64,000 bases of DNA from Poa pratensis (GCA_947311845.1 CAMZMU010000089.1:17674336-17738335), one strand, 5' to 3'. Positions 1 through 11,563 are shown, counted from the first letter of the stretch. The notes: generated from the letters alone by a model not told the origin. Numbers and translations are program-made.

Positions 1-514
1 TTCGTGGGTTTGTCACGTCAGGTGTCATAGATGACTTCGTAGGTGTGGGATTATGCGAGTCAAGCATCTCCGAGCTTGGGATCGCAGGAACAAAGATCAA
101 CACAGATTTACCCAGGTTCGGCCCCCTCAATGTGAGGTAAAAGACCTACTTCCTGCCTACCCTAGATTGGTATTGATATGATAATCGAGGTGTTACAATG
201 GAGGCGATCCGATCTGGTACTCGCCGTATGAGCTAGGGTTTGGGCTTGATAGCTTGACCCGCTCTAAGTCCTGCGAGTCCTCTTTATATACACAGAGGCT
301 CGCTAGGTTACAAAAGGAAACTTCCCCATAAGGAATACATCCACAGAGGCCTACTCGGAGACTACTTGGTCTTCACGTCCTCCGGGATATGTCTTCTAGA
401 TCTTTCCCCTTATGGCGGTTCAATATTGGGCTTGCTCCCAAGTGGGCCTTCGTCCGTGCGAGTAAGTTAAGTCGCACTGGGCCGCGGGTTAATCCAGAAA
501 GTATTCCCCCGACA
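1..514 (-). repeat. Element A 3' LTR
   Basis: It matches 7603-8115 over its whole length. In element sense the LTR starts TGTCGGGGGAATAC and ends ACCCACGACA. At the window edge the last one or two bases are missing or altered. U3 contains a TATATAAA box near 283-290 (read on minus). Confidence 0.93.
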
Positions 515-526
515 TTAGCCCCCAAG
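515..526 (-). other. Element A polypurine tract
   Basis: In element sense it reads CTTGGGGGCTAA directly against the LTR start. This is the plus-strand priming site of LTR elements. The same tract precedes the 3' LTRs of B (28883-28894) and C (43701-43712). Confidence 0.8.
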
Positions 527-1468
527 CGTGGCCTGAACTTCATAGTATTTCTTGATCTTGAATGCTTAGGCCGCGCTTTTCCTTGTTTCGCGACTTATAA
601 TTGTGCAAGTTTGGCCTTGACTCGCACCTGGAAGATCATCTGACTTCGTGAGCTTCTTTGAGTATCCTGATAGCTTCAGAACTTGATGACGATCTATCTT
701 CAAATTTTTGATGATAATATGATATAGCCCCCAAGGATTGAGAGGATGTTATGTGGTAATCATCTCAATTCTTCTCAGAGAACTCTGAAGGTCATCACCT
801 GTAACTTGATATCATGAATAAAACAATTGTTAAGTTACAAGTAATTGTAATTGGTGTTGCCGTACTATAAGCAGTACATCGACCTCTAGTTAGGCCATCT
901 GAATCCTTAAGTGGGCACTCGCGCGACTCAGTATTTCCTAGGAATATGTGTGTTCAGGGTCGAGAGCGGCCATGATAGGCAATCAAGCTCGATTGACGCC
1001 ACACCCCAGTACTTTGGCCACATAATGCGAGTAGCAATCCAACTTAAGGTAAATTTGATAATTGCCAATAAACGGCTGTTTCAGGGTAACAAAGACCCCA
1101 AGAAACATAATGATATTGCCATGATAGGCTAAGCTATGATAAGCTTTGATTATGATGACACATAAGGTCGCGCCTAGGTGGCAACCGAGTGTTATACATA
1201 GGGTTGGATCGCGCGTAGGTGGCGATCCATGGTGATACATGGGGTCGGTCGCGCCTAGGTGGCGACCAGAGATGATACAAAGTTTACGGCCGCGCCTAGG
1301 TGGCAGCCGGTTTCTGATACAAGGGTCGATCGCGCCTGGGTGGCGATCAGATGTTGCATAGGTCGCGCCTAGGTGGCGACCAAAGTTGAAGTTCTAGCCC
1401 TGAGTGGCTGTGATGATACTCAGCTATAAAGCTGGAAAGGATGATGCTTGGCTCTGATTAGCCTTTTC
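527..1468 (-). other. Element A 3' untranslated interior
   Basis: Non-coding stretch between integrase and polypurine tract. Its main feature is the hairpin array at 1166-1381; otherwise no convincing ORF. Part of it (about 940-1020) recurs as reverse complement in element C near 39800-39880, so the families share this 3' region. Confidence 0.7.
1166..1381 (-). repeat. Hairpin repeat array, six units (element A)
   Basis: Six roughly 37-bp units, each with a 21-nt inverted repeat. In element sense the form is GGTCGC, loop CACCTAGGC, GCGACC. Units vary in the stem with matching changes on the other arm (GATCGC with GCGATC). Two units carry one mismatch. The 29532-29747 array in B is the same, and C has about eleven related units. 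Confidence 0.85.
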
Positions 1469-2800
1469 TTATGTATAGTACGGTCGCAGGTGTGCGACGT
1501 TCCAAGGGCGAGGTGCCTCGAGACGATCCTCGAAATCATGGCGTTCGCTGCTTTCTTCCCTTACATCCAGCAGGTAGTACGACCCATTGTTTAGCTTCTT
1601 GCTGATGATGTAGGGTCCTTCCCATGGAGAGGACAGCTTATGCATTCCCTTGTGATCTTGTTTAAGTCGCAGTACTAGGTCGCCTTCTTGAAAGGTGCGG
1701 GTTTTGATGCGTCTGGCATGATAGCGTCGCAAGTCTTGTTGATATACTGCTGACCTTGATGCTGCCAAGTCTCTAACCTCTTCTAATGTGTCCACCGAGT
1801 CTTGCCGAGCTATCTCATTATCTGTCTCGATGTAAGCCGCAACTCTTGGTGAATCATGTATGATATCGCTGGGCATGACTGCTTCTGCTCCATAGACCAT
1901 GAAATATGGTGTAAATCCTGTGGATCTGTTAGGGGTTGTTCTCAAGCTCCACAGTACTGCTGGCAGTTCTTCCACCCAACATCCTGGAGATGCTTCGACC
2001 TTTTCAATAAGGCGCGGCTTAATTCCATGGAGAATTTCCTGGTTAGCTCGCTCAGCTTGTCCATTGCTCTGCGGGTGTGCTACTGACGTGAGGTCCAATC
2101 TTATCCCATTGTCTGCGCAAAATATCTGTGTAGCCCCTTCAGAGGTGTTGCTCCCATTGTCTGTAATGATACTATGGGGGTAACCGAAGCGGAATATGAC
2201 CTTCTTCAAGAACTTGACTGCTGTTTCAGCCTCGCAATCTCCCACAGGTTCTGCTTCTATCCACTTTGTGAATTTGTCCACCATGACTAAGAGGTGAGTT
2301 TTTCCGTTTGAAGACCGTCTGAAAGGCCCTACCATGTCAAAACCCCATACGGCAAAAGGCCATGTGATGGGTATTGTGCGAAGTGCTTGGGCTGGCATAT
2401 GATCTTGCCTAGCGTATCTTTGACATCCATCGCACACTCTGACAATTTGCTCTGCGTCTGCTAATGCTGTTAACCAGAAGAATCCATGTCGGAACGCCTT
2501 TGCCACCAAAGATCTTGACGAAGCATGATGGCCACAATCGCCTGAATGAATTTCGTGCAAGATTTTTCGTCCCTCTTCTGGTGAGACACATCTTTGGAAT
2601 GCTCCTGATACGCTGCGCTTGTATAATTCGTTGTTGATGATTGTATAGGCCTTTGATCGTCGTATGATTTTGCGCGCCTCAATTTCATCGTCCGGCAGCA
2701 CTCCGCGACTTAAATATGCCATGTATGGCTCTGTCCATCCTGGCTGTTCATGCAGGGCTGCGACTAAAGTTGAATCATCCTCTGGCTCTGCAATGTCAAT
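1469..2800 (-). pseudogene. Pol integrase domain, element A
   Basis: Integrase joins retroelement cDNA to host DNA. Numbered from the Met at 2722, a zinc-binding HHCC region lies at residues 59-100 (ending CDGC). The catalytic core has D129 (in FDMVGPF), D188 (in ITDNGSN) and E224 (in GQAERAN), with the usual 35-residue D-E spacing. A C-terminal tail of chromo/GPY-type length follows, with GPY in WEGPYIISKKL. The frame is open upstream of that Met to about 2800, where it falls out of frame with RNase H through a one-base deletion. The domain is intact, but as part of a polyprotein it is disconnected. Element B has an almost identical copy. Confidence 0.92.
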
Positions 2801-3846
2801 TCTGCTGGAGGTTTGACTGATGGATTGTGCAGTTCATCCAGGAAAACATTGGGTGGGACTGACTGTCTGTTGGATCCAAGCCGAGACAGGGCATCCGCAG
2901 CTTCATTTTGTCTCCGATCAATATGTTCAACTTGGTATCCAGTGAAATGTCCAGCAATTCTGTCCACCTCTCTCCTATATGCAGCCATGTTCGCATCCTT
3001 GCTGTCCCACGTTCCGGAGACCTGCTGTGCCACCAAGTCTGAATCGCCAAAACAGCGTATACGACTGATGTTCATCTCCTTTGCTATACGTAGACCATGA
3101 AGCAGTGCCTCGTACTCCGCCACGTTATTTGTGCAGTTGAAGTGTATCTGTAACACATACCGCAGCTTGTCTCCCTTGGGAGATGTCAGAACAACTCCAG
3201 CCCCCGAGCCTTGCAACTGTCTTGACCCATCAAAATGCATGGTCCAGTATTTGGTTTCTGCCATGCTAGGAGCAACTTGGATTTCTGTCCAATCGTTAAT
3301 AAAATCTGCAAGGGCTTGCGACTTAATTGATGTGCGCGGCTCGTAACTGATGTGATGTGGTCCCAACTCGATCGCCCACTTAGCGACTCTTCCAGTAGCT
3401 TCTCGATTACGAATGATATCTGCCAATGGTGCTGAACTCACCACAGTTATTGGATGCTCTTGGAAGTAGTGCTTCAGCTTGCGACTCGCCATGAACACTC
3501 CAAACACCAACTTCTGCCACTGTGGGTAACGCTGTTTGGAAGCTGTGAGGACTTCGCTCACGTAGTATACTGGTCTCTGGACAGGGTATTCCTTTCCCGT
3601 TTCTTGTCTCTCCACAACCATGACAGCACTCACAGCGCGGGAATTTGCCGCTATGTATAGTAGCATTGGCTCTTTATCTTTTGGAGCCGCCAGAACTGGA
3701 GCATTCGTCAATTGATGTTTCAAGGCTGTCAGAGCTTCGTCGGCCTCTGCGTCCCAAACGAAGGTGTCTGATTTTTTCAACAGTCTGTACAAAGGTAGTG
3801 CTTTTCTCCCAATCTTGATATAAAGCGACTCAAAGCTGCTACGCAA
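2764..3846 (-). pseudogene. Pol tandem RNase H domains, element A
   Basis: RNase H removes RNA from the RNA-DNA hybrid during reverse transcription. Residues about 45-175 form the ordinary gypsy RNase H/connection (LKHQLTNAPVL, VYYVSEVLT). Residues about 200-330 form a second, plant/archaeal-like RNase H with D206 (HFDGS), E245 (NVAEYEAL), D268 (GDSDLV) and the ADALSRLG tail. Two RNase H domains are known for the Tat lineage, which supports the classification. A one-base frameshift near 3800 separates this from RT, and one near 2800 separates it from integrase. Confidence 0.9.
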
Positions 3847-4442
3847 CCAGTAAGCCGCTGTACATCTTTTATCTTTTCTGGCTTTTGGAGATCCATCACG
3901 GCCTTTATCTTGTCAGGATTGGCCTCAATGCCTCTTTCTGATACTATGAATCCCAATAGCTTTCCTGCTGGTACTCCGAAAACGCACTTTGTGGGGTTGA
4001 GCTTCATGTTGTATTTTCTGAGATTTGTGAATGTCTCTGCCAGATCACCAATAAGATCCTGGCTAACTTGCGATTTAATCACAATATCATCCACGTAGGC
4101 ATGAACGTTGCGACCTATTTGCTCATGTAGGCAATTCTGAATGCATCTTTGGTAAGTCGCACCTGCGTTCTTCAACCCAAAGGGCATGCTGACGTAACAA
4201 AAAGCTCCGAAGGGTGTGATGAAGGACGTCTTTTCTTGGTCCTCCCTCTTCATCTTGATTTGATGGTAGCCTGAATAGGCGTCCAAAAAGCATAACAGCT
4301 CGCACCCAGCAGTTGAATCAATTACTTGGTCGATTCTTGGCAAAGCAAATGGATCCTTTGGACAAGCTTTGTTAAGACTGGTGTAATCAACGCACATTCG
4401 CCACGTACCGTTCTTTTTCATAACCAATACTGGATTTGCCAC
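3777..4442 (-). pseudogene. Pol reverse transcriptase, element A
   Basis: Reverse transcriptase core. Visible motifs are RMCVDYTSLNKA, LDAYSGYHQI, the FITPFGAFCYVSMPFGLKNA region and the catalytic AYVDD at residues 115-119 (about 4086-4100). The N-terminal fingers lie in the preceding frame, which ends near 4418. A missing base near 4449 (CCCATCC here, CCCACTCC in B) causes that break. The catalytic residues are intact; the polyprotein frame is not. Confidence 0.92.
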
Positions 4443-5686
4443 CCATCCGGATGGTATACCTCTGTGATGAATCCTGCAGCCAGCAAGCGAGCTATTTCCT
4501 CTCCTATTGCCTTTCTCCTGTCATCATGAAAACGCCGTAGTGGCTGCTTCACTGGTTTAGCCGCAGGGTTCACTTTGAGGCTATGTTCTGCTAATTCTCT
4601 TGGTACCCCTGGCATATCTGACGGCTTCCATGCGAAGATGTCTTTATTTTCCTGGAGAAAAGCGACGAGGGCCTTCTCCTGCTCTTCTTCCATGTGTGCT
4701 CCAATGCTAGTTTGCTTGGATGAGTCGCCAGGAACAAGATTTATCTGCTTAGTGTCCTGGGCCGCTTTGAATTTCATTGGTGGCTCGGCAGATGGCGTGG
4801 TAACCACACTCATATCGTTTGGGTCCACCTGCGACTTATAACCTTTTAGTTCTTCCGCGGCACAGGCGGATTCTGCGAAAGCCGCATCTCCTTTCTCACA
4901 TTCTATTGCTTTTTCTCTATCTCCGTACACTGTGATGACCCCTTTTGGTCCTGGTATCTTCAACTGTAGGTACACGTAGCATGGCCTGGCCATAAACTTA
5001 GCAAAGGCCGTTCTTCCAAACAAGGCGTGATATGGGCTTTGGAATTTTACCACTTCGAAGCTTAGGAATTCACTTCTAAAGTTCTCTTCTGTTCCAAAAG
5101 TTACCCCTAGGGTTATTTTCCCCACTGGCCGTGCGGACCTTCCTGGGACAATGCCGTGAAATACTGTTGACGTGGGCTGCAGGCTGGAATCCTTGAGTCC
5201 TAGACGCTGGAAAGTATCGTAGTACAAGATATTAATGCTGCTTCCTCCATCCATAAGCACTTTGGTCAGCTTGTATCCTGCAACGTATGGTGCCACAACC
5301 AGTGCCAACTTGCCAGGTTCCCGTACCTGTGGCGGGTGGTCGTCGCGACTCCAGGTTACCGCGTATTCTGACCACCTTAACCAAGCGGGTGTTGCTGGTA
5401 TCACGGCGTTCACCTGCTGACTTCTCCGGCTCAATTTCTCTTCTCTTTTGGAGGTATCGATAACTATTGTGTGATACTGCCCCGTCTGCCTGGGGTTACT
5501 CGCGCCGTGCTGCCCAATATTTGTGTTATGAGCCGCACTAGGGTTTCCTTCATGGGAATTCCCCCCGTTGTGTTGGCTCTCTTCTTTCCACTTTTTGTAA
5601 TAATGGCATTGCGCCTTGGTATGGTCCGCTGGCCGTCCATCACCTGTCGCATGAAGGTCGCATGGCCGGTTGAAAACTTCTTGCAT
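4418..5686 (-). pseudogene. Gag C-terminus, aspartic protease and RT N-terminus, element A
   Basis: Gag-pol part. Near the start is a Cys/His cluster (CDLHATGDGR then HTKAQC) that may be a degenerate zinc-binding region. The protease active site is DGGSSINIL (D146, about 5249-5251), and a conserved block follows around the Phe-Gly-Arg of HALFGRTAFAKFM. An acidic linker leads into the RT fingers (PLRRFHDDRRKAIGEEI). The frame is offset from upstream gag by a one-base deletion near 5905 and from RT by one near 4449. Element B has lost the protease active site. Confidence 0.88.
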
Positions 5687-6768
5687 ATTGATTGGACGGG
5701 AGCCGTATCCTCGACCCCTTCCACGCTGGCCTCTGAATCCTCCACGCGTATTGGCGACGAGCCCTGAGTGACCATCTTCGCTTTTGCGTTTGTTTTGACT
5801 CGTGTTGTTGTGGCTCGTTTGCTGCTGCTGGGGCTTGTTGGAGTTTTTCTTTCCTTTTGCAGCAACCTCCTCTTCTTCTCCGTCTGACGCGTCTCTGGTT
5901 TTTCTGAGCTGGCATATTTGTTAGCCGCAGCCATCACCTCGCTGAGGCTCTTGACTTTATCCTTCATGCGACCCAGCTTATGAATCAGCGGCTCAAACTT
6001 GCAGTTTTTCTCCATCACCAGGACGGCTGAGCTTGGTGGTATATTATCTGAGGAGTGTATTATTTCTGCCACCCTTTTCATCCAATGGCGACTTGACTCG
6101 CCTTCCTTCTGGACACAACGCTCTAAATCTTCTATATTGCAGAGTCGCTTGCAAGTTCCTTGGAAGTTCTTAAAGGCATCCTTCAGTTCCTCCCAAGTAT
6201 TTATAGAGTTGGGAGGCAAATTTTGCAGCCATATGTGCGCTGCTCCTTCTAGCATCATGTTTAGGTAGCGTGCGCAGATCTCTTCAGATGCGTTTAGGAT
6301 GCTCATGCCCATCTCGTAATTGTTGAGCCAAGTGGTTGGATCCATGCTGGCGTTATAGTTTGCCACCTTGCGTGGCCCTTTGAAATCTTCAGGAAAAGGT
6401 TCCGATCTGATCCTCTCAGTGAAACACGCCGGTCCCTTGAGTCGCGAGGACAGGGCTGTGGGCGCGCCTGCGGGGTTATCTGCGGGCCGCTTTTGCATCA
6501 ATGGCGCATTCGCCTGCGCTTCTGCGACTTGCTCCTGCTGCCTCTGTGCGACTCCTGACACGTCCTCTGGTGGCCTGCTCTGGACGCTTCTTTCTGCTGT
6601 AATCCTGTGATTGGCTGGTACGAGGGGCAGCTGTGCTTCGGCTTCCGCCCTATTGGCTTGTTGCAGGACTGCCGTACTTAGCATCTGAATCGCGCGCCGC
6701 GCCTCAGCATTGACCGGGTCATCGCCTGTTGGTACCATCTGAGTCAAGATATTAGCCGCAGCATACAT
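5640..6768 (-). pseudogene. Gag capsid region, element A
   Basis: Capsid-type retrotransposon gag with FKGPRKVANYNA, WLNNYEMGMSIL, YLNMMLEGAAHIWLQNLP and RHWMKRVAEIIHSS, which form the helical gag domain of plant gypsy elements. The segment from about 5905 down to 5640 is out of frame because one base is missing relative to element B (GGTTTTTCTG against GGTTTTGTCTG). Three bases are also missing near 6175, which removes one residue without a frame change. Confidence 0.88.
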
Positions 6769-7575
6769 ATTATCGACAGGGTTCTGGTAATGGCCCTGTG
6801 GGGTGTGAAACCTCCTTGGTTGTTGCTGGGTCTCTTGATTTGTTGGTACCCTTCCTTCCGCAGTCGTCTGGATTCCCGTCCCGCGGCTGGAGTGAGCGGG
6901 ATTTCCACTGTTGGTTGAGTCGCGCGCAGCTGTGTTTGCGGGTCAACCTGTTGTTGAGTCGCAGCCAGCGCGGCTACTCTCTGCCGCTCCTGTTGGATTC
7001 CTTGGTTTATCTGATCGAGCCTGCGGCGCTCTTCTTCCATCCTTCGAACCTCATACAGGAGCTCGGCCCTGGCGGCCTCAATTTCTGTTGCACGGAGGGC
7101 GGCGTTCGTGGCTGACACAGGGACAAGAAGTGGGTTGCTTGGGGGTGCCGATGCCTCGGTTTCTCCAGCAGTTCCTGATGCACCTGCTCCTCCGGCCATG
7201 TAAACCGCGACTTGTGCCATCTCTTGATCTGGTGATGATGTGATTTCTGGTGGGTAACCCCAGCAACTTTCTTCAAAGGCAGGTATGATGGACCCAAACT
7301 CTTGCGAGTCCATGCTTTCCACGGATTCTTCCCCGTCATCGGCGACTTCTTCTACTGAATCGCCTTCCTGGACCGATCTAACGGACCTGCCACCGATGAA
7401 GCCGACGAAGACGTTGATGGATCCGAACGGGATGACGTGGCCGGTCTCCAAATAATCTGCTTCCGGCCCCCAGCTTGAATCGTCGATGAGGGGTGTGCCA
7501 TTGACCGTGATGATACGGCCAACAACAAGATCTTCAGCTCCCTTCATGGATCCTGCGCGGAACGTGACGCTCTTG
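6744..7575 (-). pseudogene. Gag N-terminal region, element A
   Basis: N-terminal gag with a charged coiled-coil-like stretch (EIEAARAELLYEVRRMEEER). The frame is open from here through the primer site into the LTR (to about 7733), so translation might begin inside the LTR. The first Met after the primer site starts MKGAEDLVVGRI near 7548. A one-base deletion near 6880 (CCCGTCCCGCGG against CCCGTCCCTGCGG in B) shifts the frame before the capsid domain. Confidence 0.8.
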
Positions 7576-7582
7576 ACCGCAG

Positions 7583-7602
7583 GCCCCACGGTGGGCGCCA
7601 AC
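7583..7602 (-). other. Element A primer-binding site
   Basis: Directly inside the 5' LTR the element-sense strand reads TTGGCGCCCACCGTGGGG. It starts with the TGGCGCC common to tRNA-Asp-type sites and then departs from it, so the tRNA is uncertain. Identical sites occur in B (44532-44551) and C (35721-35740). Confidence 0.75.
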
Positions 7603-8115
7603 TGTCGTGGGTTTGTCACGTCAGGTGTCATAGATGACTTCGTAGGTGTGGGATTATGCGAGTCAAGCATCTCCGAGCTTGGGATCGCAGGAACAAAGAT
7701 CAACACAGATTTACCCAGGTTCGGCCCCCTCAATGTGAGGTAAAAGACCTACTTCCTGCCTACCCTAGATTGGTATTGATATGATAATCGAGGTGTTACA
7801 ATGGAGGCGATCCGATCTGGTACTCGCCGTATGAGCTAGGGTTTGGGCTTGATAGCTTGACCCGCTCTAAGTCCTGCGAGTCCTCTTTATATACACAGAG
7901 GCTCGCTAGGTTACAAAAGGAAACTTCCCCATAAGGAATACATCCACAGAGGCCTACTCGGAGACTACTTGGTCTTCACGTCCTCCGGGATATGTCTTCT
8001 AGATCTTTCCCTTATGGCGGTTCAATATTGGGCTTGTCCCAAGTGGGCCTTCGTCCGTGCGAGTAAGTTAAGTCGCACTGGGCTGCGGGTTAGTCCAGAA
8101 AGTATTCCCCCGACA
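7603..8115 (-). repeat. Element A 5' LTR
   Basis: 513-bp LTR with TG/CA ends, followed in element sense by the primer site. It has a TATATAAA box around 7885-7892 and, near its inner end, the block shared with element E that includes GAGGTAAAAGACCTAC. It differs from the 3' LTR by two single-base gaps and about two substitutions that I can see. Confidence 0.93.
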
Positions 8116-9342
8116 GCATCCGCCCCCGCCGTCAAGATCTTGCCCCAGCCGTTTCTCCGCCCCAACTCCCGTCACCAAACACCCTCAGGTGAGTCGCGCA
8201 TCACTCTCAGCACCTCCCCGACTAGTTTCGATTAGTTTTCTAGCCGGAATCGCGCCGCGTGCCATCCTCTGCCGCTAGGGACTACTCTGCGAAGATTGAA
8301 ATCTTATTAGGATTGTTAGCGTGAACCCGAGGGCCAGGTTGTAATTCTAGAAAACTACCTAGGGTTGAACTGTAAAGCGAAACTTCCAGATCTAGACTCA
8401 AAATCAGTGAACTTGTAAAATCCATAATAAATCACAGAAAAATCAGAAAAATACAAACTAACCTGTTCTGGGATGCTTATTAGGAGTACTTCATTTTCTA
8501 CAAAGCATGTATACACTTTTGATGAGTAGTTTTTGAATGAAAATCAAATTGTCAGTTTGAATGTTTTTGTAATAATTTGAAATCTAGATCTGATCTATAG
8601 CTAAATTTTGGATATGATGTTTCTCATGCTATACTTGACCTGTATACAAAAATGGCATGCAGATCTATGCTCTAGCTTCAGTTATCATTAAATCATAGTT
8701 TCTGCCAGAATAATAGTAAATGAATTGTTCGTTTTATCTGCCAACCAAATTGAGCTCATCTTTTTATAGAAGCTTAATAATGCCAGGATTTAGTGAATAT
8801 AAATTTATGGGTCTGTTTGACATGTTTAAGTTGCTCAAATAATTGCTGCATGCTAAATGAAGTGGTATTTGTTAAGATAGTTTGGAACATGGTATAGGGT
8901 TAATTTTTGAGGTGTGAGCTATAGGTGTTACACCCATGCTAGGATAAAAAGTTCAGCTCAAATGCATGCTTAAATCTCTGTATATGATTTAATCTTGTTT
9001 TTAATGTTTTAATATTGCAATAATTGTTATGCTTAACCTGTTGCTCCAAATAATTCAATTTTTTGTCAGTAGCTCTGTTTAAATGTAAGGCACACCTCTG
9101 TGAAAGTTCAGCTCCAGAGTAATTATAGATCTACCAGAATAAATTTGTCAAGTTAAATAAAAAATAAAAGCGAAATAATAATAGAACGAAGAACACAAAT
9201 TGAATGCAACTCGAACAGATACTAAACTTCACCAAGGATCCACCCTAAACAGCACCCTACCTTGGTGAAGAGAAAGTGATAAAAATCTTAGATGTGTACA
9301 CAATCACCATCAAAGAAAAATAATCAAACACACCTTTCCACC
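8116..9342. other. Non-coding LTR-like DNA, left part
   Basis: AT-rich sequence with no credible gene. Together with 11590-11918 and 12329-13595 it forms one older block broken by element A, the LINE derivative and a MITE. The block ends like a long gypsy LTR near 13595 (TTGACCCGACA); its start is outside the window. Assignment as a solo or 3' LTR is tentative. Confidence 0.4.
9332..9342 (+). repeat. Target-site duplication, left copy, of LINE derivative
   Basis: ACCTTTCCACC occurs here and again at 11579-11589, immediately after the poly(A) run. An 11-bp duplication plus a poly(A) tail is the signature of target-primed retroposition. Confidence 0.85.
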
Positions 9343-9669
9343 ATAAGGGTTAACAGTGAAAGCATCACACAGCACCACTGCGCTCTCGCGACCATGGGGA
9401 CGACGGGGAACGGCACGCCGCCGCCGCCCTGATCTCCCTCTACGGCCATCTCTGCCTCCGCTGCGACAAGATCCTGCTTCCCCTTGGCGTCCTCTCTCCG
9501 GCCATCTCGGCATCCGGCGCTCCCGGCACGAGGGTCGCGCGGCCGCTCTGCTCCATTTCCGGTGCTGCTGCTCGCCAAGACCTCCGCTTTTTCGCCGCCG
9601 GCTCGAGTTCGGCCACCTCCAGGCGCAGGGCTGCCCCTCGTTCCTCTCCGCAGGAGAAGCAAGCGTGGG

Positions 9670-10860
9670 GATGAGTTCTGCCGACCCCGCGTCGTCTCTC
9701 CCGTCCTCGCAGGCCACGGCTCCGTCGTCCGCCGTGCCGTCGACCTGTGTCCAGGCCTGCAACCTGCCGGCGCCTCCTGGAGCCCGGCCGCTGAGCTGGC
9801 CGCTGGTGGCGCGCCGCCAGCCCCGTCTGCTGCTTGCTCTGGCTCGAGCCGGCCGGCGTGCCGCTCTAGCCCTGCCGTCCTGGGGCGCGTGCGGACTCCT
9901 CCTCGTCCTCCTCGCCGCGGGGTCGCCCTCCGCTCCGCTCCATCGTCGTTGTGCCGCCCTCCAGCCAGGTTGCGGAGGGATGGCTCACCGTCCTCCGCGG
10001 CGCCGCCTGGCTTGCCGGCCCGACGACGGTGGAGATAGGCCCAGGCCACGGGACTCCCTGGTCAGCGCGGCTGCGCTTCGCTTCCGGAGGCGTATGGAGG
10101 GGCTGTGTGCCCGCTGCCTCGACCCCATTGAACTCGACGACCACCACCGCTCTTCCACTGCAGTAAGACGATTCGGTGCCTCTCGTGCAAACTCTCCGGC
10201 CACAAGGAGAGAGATTGCCCGCTCGGCGCTCCTCCAAGGCTGCTCGACCCGCCAGCCATCCTCCTCGACAGCCTGCATCCTCTCCCCTCACGCCGGGAGC
10301 CCTTTCGTGGGCTGATGTCACTGCCGCTCCACGCGCCATCCGCGGGCCTGCTCCGTCGAGGTCCGCTGCTCCTCCGCCGCCACCGCCCTTGGAGCACGCC
10401 GCGACGATTCATCCGCCACAACTCATCGTCCGTCCATGCGCTTGCCTCCATGCCGACGAGATGCGTGCCATCCTCTCCGACATGGCTGCATCTCTCCGGG
10501 CCGAGCTCAGGGAGCTCGTGGCCGACGCCATCGCTCCATCCTCGCCGCTTCGACGGCCGTGCACGACTGGATCGAACGTGCGAGCGGCATCACCCGGTCG
10601 CACTCGCCTTCTCTGGGACGGCGACGAGGTTGTGCCTGTTGACGAAGCGGCGTGCCGGTTGGCGGAGATGAAGCTCATTGGCGCGCCTGATCCCTGCCAG
10701 GATTTCAAGTCGCCATGTGTTTCACCGTCGTGCGGCTTCGTGATGGAGGGACTCGTGGCCACTCCAAGTCCGTTTGGGGATCTGCAGCAGCACATCAGCT
10801 CCGGTGTCGCGGCGACACTGCCATCGGATACTGATGACATGGAGCCGTCGGGATGCTAAA
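9670..10860 (+). pseudogene. LINE ORF1-like (gag) N-terminal and zinc-knuckle part
   Basis: GC-rich, Pro/Ser/Arg-rich sequence in shifting frames. A CCHC knuckle is visible near 10150-10215 as CLSCKLSGHKERDC (C-x2-C-x4-H-x4-C). Just upstream, in another frame, is a damaged first knuckle (GLCARCLDPIE). Paired knuckles after a basic region are typical of plant L1 ORF1, an RNA-binding protein. At least one frameshift lies between the knuckles near 10160, so no full product is expected. Start chosen near MSSADPASS; uncertain. Confidence 0.6.
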
Positions 10861-11379
10861 TCCGATGAGGACACTGAGGCTGCCATGTTGGGTGATCTCT
10901 TTGCCCCCTCGCCGGTCTTTGGCGGGGGTGGAGGGTGCTCTATCGTTGATGCTAGCGGGATGGGGGTGAGCGCGGATGGAGACGTCGTGATGACCTCGGT
11001 CCAAGACCTCTTCACCAAGCTAGATGCGCCCCTGCTTCCATGTCCTGCACCTCGGACACCGGTCTTGGCCCGTGTTGAGGTGTCGACGCCGGAGATTCGG
11101 CACAGTGCTCGGCTGGGAGACAAACCGAAGATGCACAACATGGATAAAGTTACCCACGTGCTGAACAAAAAGATGGGAAATCAAGTTGCAGATGATGCCC
11201 CTCTGGAGCAAGCTCGGAAGCAGTATGTGGGTAGCTACAAGACACAGATGTCTGACTCGGCTTTGCAGGGCCTCGCTCGTCTTTTCAAGCTCAACATCCC
11301 GAGCCTTGCCGCTGTTGACGACGCGCTTTTGGGCCTGGCTGGTCCAGGGGGTGTGGAGTTTGCGCCTTCAGCCGAGTAG
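10774..11379 (+). pseudogene. LINE ORF1-like C-terminal region
   Basis: Open frame of 201 codons. The last 130 residues look like the C-terminus of grass LINE ORF1 proteins (IRHSARLGDKP, then a helical segment ending LQGLARLFKLNIPS). The stop at 11377-11379 is followed only by a 3' UTR and poly(A), which shows that ORF2 is missing rather than truncated from the 5' side. Confidence 0.55.
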
Positions 11380-11544
11380 GAGGCTTACGTCTTGTTCTTC
11401 TGTCCTTTCCAGCGTGTGCTGGACCATTTCGAGGGTCGAGTTGTAGAAGGTTTGATCGGCTGAGTTTTTTTGCTCTGGCCGGTTTTGTATCTTCTTTTCA
11501 TTTTGGCCTAGGCCTCTGTTGTTTGCTTCTTCTATATCAATATA

Positions 11545-11563
11545 AAGGCAAAGCTTTTGCCTT
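11545..11563 (+). other. 3'-terminal hairpin of LINE derivative
   Basis: AAGGCAAA, loop GCT, TTTGCCTT: a perfect 8-bp stem ending six bases before the poly(A) run. Plant L1 elements with stringent RNA recognition use a 3' stem-loop; position and shape fit that role. Confidence 0.6.

Larger units (their letters stand above)
1..8115 (-). mobile_element. Element A: Ty3/gypsy LTR retrotransposon (Tat-like), nearly complete
   Basis: Two near-identical LTRs (about 1-514 and 7603-8115) flank an interior read on the minus strand in the order primer site, gag, protease, RT, RNase H, second RNase H, integrase, hairpin array, polypurine tract. The second RNase H places it in the Tat-like gypsy group. 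I see about four differences between the LTRs, so the insertion is young. Single-base deletions break gag-pol near 6880, 5905, 4449 and 3800, and one more near 2800 is shared with element B. The downstream flank starts GCATC at 8116; the partner target duplication lies outside the window. Confidence 0.93.

Noticed and set aside
9356..10315. A 319-codon gene and several overlapping GC-rich ORFs on both strands
   Set aside because: Open frames follow from high GC. Only the zinc knuckle and the ORF1 C-terminus have family support, and they are in different frames.
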